Positions 1 through 8,683 of a stretch of DNA of 64,000 bases are shown here, in pieces (position 1 is the stretch's first letter; each line of letters starts with the position of its first letter). The stretch spans positions 4,120,682 through 4,184,681 of the forward strand of contig OY282374.1 in assembly GCA_958295815.1 (NCBI GenBank), written 5' to 3'. The DNA comes from Candidatus Poribacteria bacterium (GTDB taxonomy: Bacteria > Poribacteria > WGA-4E > WGA-3G). A program made the translations under genes and the position numbers. A model generated the notes under the pieces. The model was not told the origin of the DNA. It searched no databases and was given only the letters and a program-made list of their open reading frames with translations.

Positions 1-215
1 TCTGCGCCAACAGCATAAACAGCAAAAGCACCCGCAGAGATTACACCTGCTCCTTCACCGGGATCTGCTGTATCATTATCGCCATTCAGATCTGCGGCTG
101 CATGTGGGGGCACTAACCAATTAACCTGCGCTTCTGCGACGATCGGTAGGCAGAGCGACGCAATCAGTAAAAAAACTAAACTTGTCAAGGAAAATGTCAA
201 TTTATTTGACAACAT
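1..215 (-). CDS. Secreted protein, N-terminal part only
   Basis: The gene runs off the left edge of the window, so only about the first 71 residues are visible. The start is ATG at 215-213, preceded on the minus strand by GGAGG at a good distance. The product begins with a signal peptide: MLSNK, a long hydrophobic stretch, then VAEAQ as a likely cleavage site. After that comes an Asp/Gly/Asn-rich stretch (ADLNGDNDTADPGEG) and a hydrophobic run. The ribosome-binding region and the first codons closely match those of the lamin-tail gene starting at 5219, so the two may be paralogous or share a leader. The function is not recognisable from this fragment. Confidence 0.75.
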   Translation of the reverse strand, partial: MLSNKLTFSLTSLVFLLIASLCLPIVAEAQVNWLVPPHAAADLNGDNDTADPGEGAGVISAGAFAVYAVGA

Positions 216-370
216 TCGTTATTTTCCTCCATTGTAAATTCAAACTAAAAATCGTTATATCTAACATCGTAGGGCGATACTAACGATCGCCCCAGTGTGC
301 GTTAGCATAACGCACTTCTAACATAATCAAACATCAAGAACAGATTCAGGGATGAAATCCATTCTGAACT

Positions 371-416
371 AACCTTTTAGGGTTCGGAAATCCTTTTTAC
401 CGAGGTATCGGGATTT
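371..416 (-). promoter_or_regulatory. Hairpins in the leader of the gene at 1-215
   Basis: AACC (371-374) can pair with GGTT (381-384). AAATCC (388-393) can pair with GGATTT (411-416) around an inner TACC/GGTA pair. The site lies between the promoter array and the secreted-protein gene, so any transcript from the array would contain these hairpins. No terminator U-tract is evident. Confidence 0.35.
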
Positions 417-445
417 GGAAAACCCTTTTACTTATTGACGTATTA

Positions 446-1063
446 ATTGTAAAACAGTTACGAAAAAAAGTCAAATACTTTTAGCGGTGCCCCGTAGGGA
501 TTCAGGAATCTCGCTACGTTTCTGACCGCTGGGTCTTGGATCGGACCGCTGAGGTTTCCGGTTTCTTTGTTGAAAGATCGGAAGCGTTTTGCGGATTTCC
601 GAACCCTGATTTATTACGCTAATTTATTCCTAAAACGCTATTTCTGGGAAAAGGGTTACGAGAAATCTCATAACCTTCCATCTATTGTTGTAGAAATTAT
701 ACCACAATTGTCGTGTGATGTCAAGAATTTCTTCAAAAAAGTTGTGTGCGTTGTTAAGAGCCGTGCGTAAGTGAGTGAACAGTCAAGCTTTAACTTGTGT
801 TAATTATACCCGAAGTTGCGTTTTTTGTCAAATTTTTTCCAAAAAATATTTTCGGGACTGGCGTGTGCCGTTTTTTTCGGGCTTTACATTAGGGTTAACA
901 CTGCTATTGTAAAAGAGTTGCGAAAAAATGTCAACCTCTTTTTTCAGGTATATTGGAATTATACCACAATCGTTATTTCGGTGTCAACATTTTTTTGAAA
1001 AAACGTGTTTCGGGGTAAATATGGGTATAATTAATTGTAGCATAGTTTGGTGGGGTGTGTCAA
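446..1063 (-). promoter_or_regulatory. Array of six near-consensus promoters, all on the minus strand
   Basis: Six -35/-10 pairs read on the minus strand, given as -10 and -35 positions. 446-451/469-474 is TTGACT-17-TACAAT. 696-701/719-724 is TTGACA-17-TATAAT. 803-808/826-831 is TTGACA-17-TATAAT. 906-911/929-934 is TTGACA-17-TACAAT. 958-963/982-987 is TTGACA-18-TATAAT. 1034-1039/1058-1063 is TTGACA-18-TACAAT. All point towards the secreted-protein gene at 1-215. Spacers and flanks are related in pairs (446 with 906; 696 with 958), which suggests duplication of promoter units. The short open frames across 567-998 have no coding character. No gene was found in 216-1682. Confidence 0.65.
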
Positions 1064-1070
1064 GTTATTT

Positions 1071-1198
1071 TGTCAGAACCAAAATTTACACGATTAAAGG
1101 ATGAACAGGAGGAGTGGAGATATGTTGTATATATTAATGTCAAGTTAAGTGTATGGAATGATTATTGTCAGAACCAGGATTTACAGGATTAAAGGATT
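1071..1198 (+). repeat. Two copies of a TGTCAGAACC intergenic repeat
   Basis: Copies begin at 1071 and 1166. Each reads TGTCAGAACC, then AGGATTTACAGGAT, then TAAAGGAT, with small differences. The same sequence occurs in reverse orientation at 9601-9642 and 12181-12222. It is a dispersed intergenic repeat of unknown role. Confidence 0.6.
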
Positions 1199-1253
1199 GG
1201 CGGGCGATTGTCCATATCCGCTCAACCCAATCTACGGGACTGAAAACCTCTTG

Positions 1254-1690
1254 AGTCCCGGAGGGACGGAAGGTGTATAGAAACGCGCCATTAGGAAAAT
1301 CTAAAGCCCCAGAGGGGCGACAGGTGTATAGGAGGCGACAGGTGTATAGGAGGCGACAGGTGTATCAGACATCAGGCACCTCTACTGGCACTATGTCTAT
1401 AAATCACAATAATACCCTCTTCAGCCCCAGCGGGGCGGTAGGTGTATAGAAACACATCATTAGGAAAATCTAAAGCCCCAGAGGGCGACAAGTGTATAGG
1501 AGGCGACAGGTGTATAGAAGGCGACAGGTGGCTCAGACATTTGACGCGTCTGCTCTCACTATGCCAAAAAATCACAATAATACCCTCTTCAGTCCCGGAG
1601 GGACGGAAGGTGTATAGAAACGCGTCATTAGGAAAATCTAAGCCCCAGCGGGGCGAAAGGTGTATAGGAGGCGACAGGTGGCTCAGACAT
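1254..1690 (+). repeat. 168-bp tandem repeat carrying REP-like palindromes
   Basis: A unit starts at 1254, 1423 and 1591, giving a period of 168-169 bp; the third copy is cut short by the transposase gene. Each unit holds a GC-rich palindrome (GTCCC-GGA-GGGAC or GCCCC-AGC-GGGGC), a conserved tail GGTGTATAGAAAC, the phrase ATTAGGAAAATCTAA, and a second palindrome followed by GGTGTATAGGA. An 18-bp sub-repeat (GACAGGTGTATAGGAGGC) is tandemly repeated within the first unit around 1318-1370. The palindrome plus fixed one-sided tail is the layout of REP elements linked to RAYT transposases. Confidence 0.75.
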
Positions 1691-2156
1691 CAGACGTATC
1701 TTCCGAATCAAATACATACTTCGGATTATACGGAACATTAAAACGCTTCAGAAACTCAAGATACTCCTCCCTGAATGTCTGACGCGAATGATGTGCCTCT
1801 TGATTTTTAATATAACGAACAACAATATCTAATTGAGAATGCGAATATGAAAATGCCCCAAAGCCTGCTTGCCATTCAAACCTGCCAGCAATCCACGCCT
1901 TTTTGTTAATGAATTTCGACGAATTGGCTTTGATGTCTTGTACTAAATCAGAGAGAGCAATATCAGGGGTTATGCCAACGAGTATATGAATATGATCTGG
2001 CATTGAATTGATGCGGATGACCGTTTGTTTTTTGTTGGTGATAATGCGTGTTATATACTGGTGTAATGCTTCTTTGTGCTGTTTTGGAATTAGGGATTGT
2101 CTGCCTTTGACGGCAAAGACGATGTGTATGTAAAGTTGGGTATAGGTATCAGCCAT
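1683..2156 (-). CDS. Y1 HUH transposase (IS200/RAYT-like)
   Basis: A 157-residue single-domain protein of the transposase IS200-like (Y1) family. It shows the HUH motif within MPDHIHILVG and the catalytic tyrosine in VVRYIKNQEAHH. HUH/Y1 enzymes cut and rejoin single-stranded DNA at hairpin ends through a covalent phosphotyrosine. ATG at 2156 is preferred over an upstream in-frame start at 2177 because AGGAG stands just before it. The gene is intact and appears once in the window. There is no IS605-type orfB beside it. REP-like palindromes lie on both sides in mainly opposite orientations, so a RAYT (REP-associated tyrosine transposase) is more likely than a plain IS200 element. This assignment rests on context. 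Confidence 0.85.
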   Translation of the reverse strand: MADTYTQLYIHIVFAVKGRQSLIPKQHKEALHQYITRIITNKKQTVIRINSMPDHIHILVGITPDIALSDLVQDIKANSSKFINKKAWIAGRFEWQAGFGAFSYSHSQLDIVVRYIKNQEAHHSRQTFREEYLEFLKRFNVPYNPKYVFDSEDTSDV

Positions 2157-2182
2157 GGATCTCCTTTTGAAGTTCACCTGTC

Positions 2183-2520
2183 GCCCCGTTGGGGCTATAT
2201 CTCTTAGCGATTATATTTCTATACACATGCCGCCCCGCTGAGGCTTATTGAATCTGTCCTACATCCGTTCGTTCTATACACATTCCACCCCGCTGGGGCT
2301 TGAATCTCCCTCTCATCCGCGTGCTATACACATTCCGCCCCGCTGGGGCTATGTCTCTTATTAATTCTCTAGTTCTATACACCTTTCGTCTCTCCGAGAC
2401 TGAAGAAGTTTTCAGCTCAGCACTCCGATATCCATCGGTAACCATAAGCCCCAGAGGGGCGATAGGTGTATAGAAACGCATCATTAGGAAAATCTAAAGC
2501 CCCAGCGGGGCGAAAGGTGT
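2183..2520 (-). repeat. REP-like palindrome cluster right of the transposase
   Basis: Palindromes of the GCCCC-GCT-GGGGC type with a CTATACAC tail occur at about 2183-2195, 2232-2244, 2287-2299, 2337-2349 and (variant GTCTC/GAGAC) near 2388, mostly in minus orientation. Two more at 2448-2460 and 2499-2511 are in plus orientation, with the ATTAGGAAAATCTAAA phrase between them as in the left cluster. The cluster mirrors the left one around the transposase. No gene was found from 2157 to 2585. Confidence 0.7.
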
Positions 2521-2585
2521 GCAATCTTTCCCATAAATTGACGCTTATGGTGCAGTCAGAAACCTCGCCAGCGGTAGATGTGCGT

Positions 2586-5219
2586 TTATTGTTGCAATTT
2601 CAAATCACCCCACCTCGTCGTCAACTTACCAGCAGCGGTAACGTCCCCTCTAAGATGCGTAGTGCGTAACGCCGTCCACTTGCCATCAAACGACACATCC
2701 TCAATCCGATAATAATACACAACGTTCGGTTTCGCGGCGGTATCTATATAGGTATACACGTGCCGTTCACTCGTCGTGCCGTGCCCAGCAATGAGACCCA
2801 TTAGGTTGATTTTCTCAAATAGACCGTCTCTGGTTTCGCTACGCAGGATATTAAAGCCAGCGTTGTTTAACTCAGATTCAGTAACCCACGTGATTACAAC
2901 TTCACCCGTCGCTTTGTCGCGAACCGGACGAAAACTAGAGAGCGATACCGGCAGCGGACTACCCAGACGGTGGCCCGGTGTGCCGACGTCACTCCGATGT
3001 CCGTAGTAGGTGTCGTCTGCTTGTGCCATAGCCCATGCGGACGGCTCAGTGCCGATAGGACTACCACCTTTACGCACGATCGAATAACGCATGCCACCAC
3101 CCGTCTCCGGCAGATCCCACATTTTATTGCGACTCGGACCATCGAGCATAAGGTTCCCCGCTTCATCTACCACATTATCATCTGTATCCGTAAGTCTGAG
3201 GTAGAAACCTTCACTGCTCAGAAGCACGCTTCGGCGGTTTAATAACCCTAATGCAGAGCGATGGTTCTGATAGAGGTTATAGACACGGTCTCTCGGAACG
3301 TTAGTTACGCCGCTCCAATTAGAGACGAGTAGTAGTAGTTGGTTCGGCAAGATGATTGTATCCGTTTTGAACTTGAAGCTGGCATTAACGAAGAACTCAA
3401 CACCGATATTCATGTTGCGAATTTCTAATTCCCAGTCGGTCAAGTCCACAGCTTCCGTCATGGATGCGTTGTAGAGTTCAATCCACTGAACAAACTTGCG
3501 ATTCTCACCAGTATCGAACATAATTTCGCTGATAACGATATTACCACCGACCACATCAGCAGATTTATTCTTAACGACATTATTGGCATAACCCGGTGTA
3601 CCCGGAGCGATTGACAAGTCCACACCGTGATCATAACCGATACCGCCTTTGGCACCCACTTTCTCCCAGTCGTCCTTGTGGAATCTTTCGTCTCTCGAAC
3701 CCTTCCGTGCCCAAGACAGCGCACGGGAGGCAATATCTTCGCTGATGACACTTCTATCAAAGTCATCGCCGCTCGGTGCTTCCCAACCCTGCAATGGCGC
3801 GATCTCTGTTCCGGCATCCGCAATGAGTTGGTTACCGGCGATGTCCACGATCTTTTCATGGTTCGTCCGATCGTTCCCGCTTCTGAGAACGAGAAGGAAT
3901 TTACCGTCTGCTGGCAAATCCAAAGTCGCGTCCTTATGGTCGGCAACGAAATACCGGTGCCTTGCACCTTTCGAGAGATCATTGGAATCTGCAATATTCA
4001 CACCACCCGCCAAAACAGTGTCGGAAGGATGTTGGTTGACAATCAACAGATAACCACCCGCCGGAATCACCGCGTAATCTTCATCGGGAAATTCGACAAT
4101 GGTCTCCTGATGGTAGCCCATTTTGTTACCAGTATCCTTAGTGGCAGAATCGACCCTATCCAGCCGCCATTCTTTCAATACAACATCCGTCCCACCGGTG
4201 TTATGCAATTCAACCCAGTCGACATTCGCAACAGCGGTATCGTTGCGAATCTCATTGATAATCACATCTGTCGCCGGAAGCATATCGGGCAACCTATCAT
4301 ATAGCATCACGCCGCCTACACCGACATGAACCGATCCGGGTGAACCGATGAAACGACCGCTCATGTTAGCGCGACCCTTGGATGCCTCCCAAGCATCGGA
4401 TTCAGCACCATCCCTGAGATCCTTAATATTCCCCTTATCGTCTCCGTCCGTAATCAGTTCATACTTACCGTCTTTAATGGCACCCTTCCGGTACATAGAG
4501 ACCATGTTCGAGGCGGCAATCCCGCGTGTGGTATCTGGCACGATCCGCCCACTGCTCCCTTTCAGATCCCACTGGCGTCCAAACTTACCAACCGTACTGA
4601 TCCGGTCAACAACCAAGACAGTGAAATCTTCGGAACCGTTAGCAACACCGTTGCCATCCCCATCAAGGTCTATCGTTGTTCCGAGACGATTCAACTTCTC
4701 GTTCTCGTGGAAATAGAGATACAACGCGCCTTTCGCATCTGCAGCCCCACCTTTCGTCTCAACAGAGCCGTTGTAGATTTCAACCCACTGTAGACCCGCA
4801 GGCATAACATCCACATCACCCACCTTCCGCGGTGCAGAGAGATCAACACCCCACATGATTTCGCTTATAATGAGTTTCTGCACCATTTTAGCAGTATCCT
4901 CAGTGGATGGTACTTCGTCGTCTAACAGGTCGTCATCCACAACTTCCCAGAGTTCGACTGTACCGCCGAACTCAAAAAACTCGCCAAGGTTATGCCAATC
5001 CTCGCCTGGTGTCTCAACCGTCACATCGTTGCGTTTAATTCCATTATAAGCACTCCCAACATCCGTGGACATCTCGAAAACGAGAAATTCGCCGTCCGCC
5101 AAGGGAGCACCGTCTGCACCTGTGGCGGCTCTTAAATGGAACATCTGCGCTGATGCCGGTCCCACAACACACGCTAAGATTAAAACCAAAACTAAAGAAA
5201 TTGCTAATTTTGACAACAT
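2586..5219 (-). CDS. Large secreted protein with three lamin-tail-like domains
   Basis: An 877-residue exported protein. Residues 1-25 are a signal peptide ending in ASAQ. Three lamin-tail (LTD)-like domains are marked by IISEIM (about 117), IINEI (about 320) and VISEIM (about 562), each followed by a W-V/I-E-L/I-Y/H-N motif. From about residue 770 a fibronectin-III-like segment has the phrase ELNNAGFNILRS, and the protein ends in a short basic tail, KLTTRWGDLKLQQ. LTD domains are found in many exported bacterial proteins, some linked to nucleases or the cell surface; no catalytic domain is visible here. The AGFNI-type C-terminal module is common in secreted proteins of T9SS-bearing phyla. 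Binding, surface or matrix function is an inference. Confidence 0.8.
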   Translation of the reverse strand: MLSKLAISLVLVLILACVVGPASAQMFHLRAATGADGAPLADGEFLVFEMSTDVGSAYNGIKRNDVTVETPGEDWHNLGEFFEFGGTVELWEVVDDDLLDDEVPSTEDTAKMVQKLIISEIMWGVDLSAPRKVGDVDVMPAGLQWVEIYNGSVETKGGAADAKGALYLYFHENEKLNRLGTTIDLDGDGNGVANGSEDFTVLVVDRISTVGKFGRQWDLKGSSGRIVPDTTRGIAASNMVSMYRKGAIKDGKYELITDGDDKGNIKDLRDGAESDAWEASKGRANMSGRFIGSPGSVHVGVGGVMLYDRLPDMLPATDVIINEIRNDTAVANVDWVELHNTGGTDVVLKEWRLDRVDSATKDTGNKMGYHQETIVEFPDEDYAVIPAGGYLLIVNQHPSDTVLAGGVNIADSNDLSKGARHRYFVADHKDATLDLPADGKFLLVLRSGNDRTNHEKIVDIAGNQLIADAGTEIAPLQGWEAPSGDDFDRSVISEDIASRALSWARKGSRDERFHKDDWEKVGAKGGIGYDHGVDLSIAPGTPGYANNVVKNKSADVVGGNIVISEIMFDTGENRKFVQWIELYNASMTEAVDLTDWELEIRNMNIGVEFFVNASFKFKTDTIILPNQLLLLVSNWSGVTNVPRDRVYNLYQNHRSALGLLNRRSVLLSSEGFYLRLTDTDDNVVDEAGNLMLDGPSRNKMWDLPETGGGMRYSIVRKGGSPIGTEPSAWAMAQADDTYYGHRSDVGTPGHRLGSPLPVSLSSFRPVRDKATGEVVITWVTESELNNAGFNILRSETRDGLFEKINLMGLIAGHGTTSERHVYTYIDTAAKPNVVYYYRIEDVSFDGKWTALRTTHLRGDVTAAGKLTTRWGDLKLQQ

Positions 5220-5678
5220 TCGCTATTTTCCTTTCATATCAATTCTTGTTAATTCAATTAGAAAACCGTTCTATGAGGCTCTATTGCATCATGTACAATC
5301 ATTCTAAAGTCATACAGCAATTTCTGTGCCATATCTCACAAAACGTGCGATATGTGTGTCAAACCCCTTAAAATTCCAAGCCTATTATGTGTAATTATCC
5401 GCCTAAATATAGATTGCCACTGAGTTTATCAAAAAGTGTGTCGCCACTCATCTTTTTCTCTCCTAAAGTCATATAATTGCGTAAATTAAAATTTAGTTAT
5501 TATATTTTTATCCTGCATCTAACGCAAAAATTGAGGCTTGAACGACAAAATCCGCAGGAATTCCACAAAAATTGTCCTTATAAAATATGATGTTTTTCGC
5601 GGCGCGCGATGGAAACCGATAACCAACAACTTATAACTTATAACCAACAACCCTCTCCTACCATTTCCAAAAAACTTA
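5220..5678. other. Divergent intergenic region, AT-rich
   Basis: About 460 bp between the lamin-tail gene (minus) and the UPF0182 gene (plus). A possible minus-strand promoter is TTGCGT (5522-5527) 17 bp from TATAAT (5499-5504). A loose tandem of heptamer-like ATAACCAACAA/TATAACT units lies at about 5617-5652. No gene is seen. Confidence 0.4.
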
Positions 5679-5687
5679 TGCTATAAT
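5679..5687 (+). promoter_or_regulatory. Extended -10 promoter for the UPF0182 gene
   Basis: TGCTATAAT at 5679-5687 is an extended -10 element 32 bp before the start codon. No good -35 is present, as is usual for extended -10 promoters. AGGAGG at about 5703 is the ribosome-binding site. Confidence 0.5.
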
Positions 5688-5719
5688 ATACCAACGATCT
5701 ACAGGAGGACTCTACAGGC

Positions 5720-8680
5720 ATGAACGCGAACCTCGCTATCGCACAACTACTTCTCAGCATATTCCTCGGAGCGGTTACCTTTATATGGGGCATCTTCCGG
5801 TACAGACGGAGCCGCCAACGTCAAAGACGCGCATCCAAACTTCAGGCACTTCTGCTCTGGATACTCAGCGCGCTCATCGGTGCAAGCTGTTTCATGCCAC
5901 TGGCGTACCTCTATACAGAACATCTCTGGTTCGAGAGCCTCGGACACCCGGACGTGTTCTGGGGACTCCAAAAGATACGGTGGGGTATCTTCGGTGTCTG
6001 CTTCCTCGCCGCGCTCGGATTCATGAACGCCAACGCCGCCATTGCAAACGTGTTGTGTCCGGAGTCCCGCGAGTTCAGACGCTGGACGCATACACAGACG
6101 TTCTCCTTCCATCGCACAGTGTTCTCTTTGACGTTCATCGCAGCCCTGCTACTTGCCACACCGATGCTTCTGCTCGACGATATATACCTCCGCTATCGGA
6201 ATCAGCCAAGTGCAACAGATGTAGCGGGACAAGTGGAAACCGCAAAGGTTGAAGGCAGAGAACCGACGAGGTTAGAGACCTCTCCTACCCACAACCCACA
6301 ACTCACAACCCATAACCACTTCGGTAAAGACCGGAATTTCTACCTTTTTAGCTTCCCGATCCACCGATGGGTGAGCCTCTGGGTACAGATAACACTCTGG
6401 GTGACGTGCATTGTTGTTGGACTGCTCTATAATTTCTACTACCGTCGAGATGCACACACGATGCAGCGCGTGAAACGGCACATCATCTTCCACGGATCGG
6501 TGCTATGGTTGTTGTTACTGTTCGTTGGCGGGTGGCGCAGCTACGTGCACCTCTGGCACAAGGTCTATACAAGCCCACTCACGCAAGAGTTATCGGCACT
6601 CCACGGCTTGTTCTATGTCGATTTCCACCTCGAAGGGGCAACACGTGTCTATTGCGGTGTGTTGATCGGTATCGCGCTGGCAGTTGCCCTCAACATATTC
6701 TTGAGGAAACGGCTGTTGTGGTATGCGACGCTGGGGATCTGGGTTTTAAGTTACGGGATCCTGATCCATGCATATCCGTTGGCACTCCACCTGTGGGACG
6801 CCCGTATCAATGTGCTTGATAAAGAGGAGCCGTACTTAGAGCGACACATTGCGGAAACACGTCTCGCCTTTGAACTCGATACGATTAAAACCAAGGAACA
6901 GGGAAAAGGACTCGCCTCACTGGACATGATAACCGAGAACGAGGCGGTTAAAAAGAACATCCAGATCTGGGATCGGCGGGTACTTTATGAAGCACTCCGA
7001 GAGGCACAAATCCAGACGCATTACGATTTCCATCCATATACGGATGTCGATAGGTATCAGGTTGGTGACGAGTATCGGCAGGTACTGATTGCAGCACGTG
7101 AGGTGAGTCCGGAGGAAGATATTGCCGGTTGGGAGCCGCTGAAGTTGCAATATACGCACGGCTACGGCGTCTGTGTATCCCCTGTGAACGAGTTCATCGA
7201 GGACGGGTTCCCGAATTTCTGGGTCGGTGATACACCGATACGCAGCGACTATGACGAACTCAACGTCGAACGTCCACAAATCTACTACGGTGAAATAACA
7301 AACAACTACGTCATTGTGAATACGCAACGCAATATCGACGATGTTCCAGAACGTGCGGCTGCACGGCAAACATCTGAAACGTGGGAACGGCACACCTATA
7401 CCGGTGCGGGTGGCGTCCCATTAGGCGGTTGGTTTCGTAGGCTCTGTTTTGGACTCCGGTTCGATTTCTTCCGAATCTTGCGTTCAGAGCGATTGACATC
7501 AGAAAGTCGCGTAATGTTCCGCAGAAAGATCGGGACTCGGCGCGGCGATCGGCTCATCATGGACCGCGTCTCTCACATCGCACCCTTCCTGAACTACGAT
7601 CCCGATCCGTATATCGTGATTAACAACGGCGAATTGTGGTGGATTATCGACTTTTATGTGACGAGTCGATACTACCCGAACGCTCAAGTTTATGTTGACG
7701 ATACAGCGCGCTTGACCCAGACTGAACTTTACGAAGAACCCGATTTCGAGAAGTTCAACTATATTCGAAATTCAGGGGTCGCCGTCGTCAACGCCTACAC
7801 CGGCGCCGTCAGTTTCTATGCCATCAAAGACGACGAAGCCGTAATGCGTGCGTATCGGAAAGCGTTTCCGGATCTCTTTAAATCCGTATCGGAGATGCCG
7901 GACGGTTTGCAAGCACATCTGCGCTACCCGGATTACCTAACACGTATCCAAGCAAAGATGTATGGTGCTTATCACCGACGGGCAGAAGATTTCTATCATC
8001 GGCGGGACCGGTGGCTGATCCCGAAAGAGGCGTATTACTCCTCGGAAGCCGATCAGGAGATGATGCCCTACTACGCCATGCTGAAGTTACCGGGTGAGGA
8101 TACCTTGGAATTCGTGAATGTGATCCCCTTTACACCGCCGAAGCGTGAGAAGCGGTTGAAGGCGTGGATGGTAGCAAGGTGTGATGCCCCGAACTATGGA
8201 GAGCGGATCGTCTATGTATTGCCGGAGGGTGCGGATGTCGCCGGACCGACGCAGGTCGAAGAGGATATTAATAAAGCGACTGGGCAGCAACAGGTCGGTT
8301 GGGAAAAAGCCAGCGATGTGATCCGCGGGAACCTATTGATTATCCCGATTGAGGATGCGCTTTTCTATGTCGAAGCGATCTATTTGCAGGCGAAAAAGCC
8401 TGAAGGGAACGGAGACCCTACGAAGCCGCGGCGTCCGAAGTTGGAAATGGTTGTTGTGAAAGCCGGTTCAAGGGACCTTGTATCGGCAAAAACGTTGGAT
8501 AAGGCATTAGACGTGCTTTTTTTGGGGCAACCCGCGCTTACACCTGAAGCCGGTGAGGGTGAGGCACCGCCAACCGCAGCCGACCTATTAGAACAGTTGC
8601 GTCAAAGCCGAGCCAAAAGCGACGCTGAAACAGACGCCATTTTGGAGCAGCTTCTTGAAGTGTTGGGTGAGGATCGTTAA
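5720..8680 (+). CDS. UPF0182 (COG1615) family membrane protein
   Basis: A 986-residue protein. The N-terminal ~360 residues hold about eight transmembrane helices; the rest is a large soluble part. The soluble part carries the UPF0182 signatures: YTHGYG followed by NEF, RPQIYYGE, a hydrophobic strand ending VNTQ, APFLNYDPDPYIV, NYIRNS, HLRYPDYL, PYYAML, VIPFTPP and GNLLIIPIEDALFYVEAIY. The molecular role of the family is unknown. The start is ATG with AGGAGG upstream. Residues about 186-200 (THNPQLTTHNH) come from a heptanucleotide tandem repeat and look like a later in-frame insertion between membrane segments. The gene ends three bases from the convergent sulfotransferase gene. Confidence 0.9.
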   Translation: MNANLAIAQLLLSIFLGAVTFIWGIFRYRRSRQRQRRASKLQALLLWILSALIGASCFMPLAYLYTEHLWFESLGHPDVFWGLQKIRWGIFGVCFLAALGFMNANAAIANVLCPESREFRRWTHTQTFSFHRTVFSLTFIAALLLATPMLLLDDIYLRYRNQPSATDVAGQVETAKVEGREPTRLETSPTHNPQLTTHNHFGKDRNFYLFSFPIHRWVSLWVQITLWVTCIVVGLLYNFYYRRDAHTMQRVKRHIIFHGSVLWLLLLFVGGWRSYVHLWHKVYTSPLTQELSALHGLFYVDFHLEGATRVYCGVLIGIALAVALNIFLRKRLLWYATLGIWVLSYGILIHAYPLALHLWDARINVLDKEEPYLERHIAETRLAFELDTIKTKEQGKGLASLDMITENEAVKKNIQIWDRRVLYEALREAQIQTHYDFHPYTDVDRYQVGDEYRQVLIAAREVSPEEDIAGWEPLKLQYTHGYGVCVSPVNEFIEDGFPNFWVGDTPIRSDYDELNVERPQIYYGEITNNYVIVNTQRNIDDVPERAAARQTSETWERHTYTGAGGVPLGGWFRRLCFGLRFDFFRILRSERLTSESRVMFRRKIGTRRGDRLIMDRVSHIAPFLNYDPDPYIVINNGELWWIIDFYVTSRYYPNAQVYVDDTARLTQTELYEEPDFEKFNYIRNSGVAVVNAYTGAVSFYAIKDDEAVMRAYRKAFPDLFKSVSEMPDGLQAHLRYPDYLTRIQAKMYGAYHRRAEDFYHRRDRWLIPKEAYYSSEADQEMMPYYAMLKLPGEDTLEFVNVIPFTPPKREKRLKAWMVARCDAPNYGERIVYVLPEGADVAGPTQVEEDINKATGQQQVGWEKASDVIRGNLLIIPIEDALFYVEAIYLQAKKPEGNGDPTKPRRPKLEMVVVKAGSRDLVSAKTLDKALDVLFLGQPALTPEAGEGEAPPTAADLLEQLRQSRAKSDAETDAILEQLLEVLGEDR

Positions 8681-8683
8681 GGA

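Noticed and set aside
567..998. Short plus-strand frames in the promoter-rich region
   Set aside because: No ribosome-binding site, no recognisable product, and they overlap a clear minus-strand promoter array.
1442..1741. 99-residue plus-strand frame across the tandem repeat
   Set aside because: The reading frame only translates repeat units (GDRCIEGDRW-like) and has no independent support.
1254..2520. Possible CRISPR array
   Set aside because: The repeats have 168-bp periods and palindromes with fixed tails, and no short uniform spacer pattern or cas genes exist.
3458..4304. Frames of 178 and 225 residues within the lamin-tail gene
   Set aside because: They are shadow frames of the long, domain-supported minus-strand gene.
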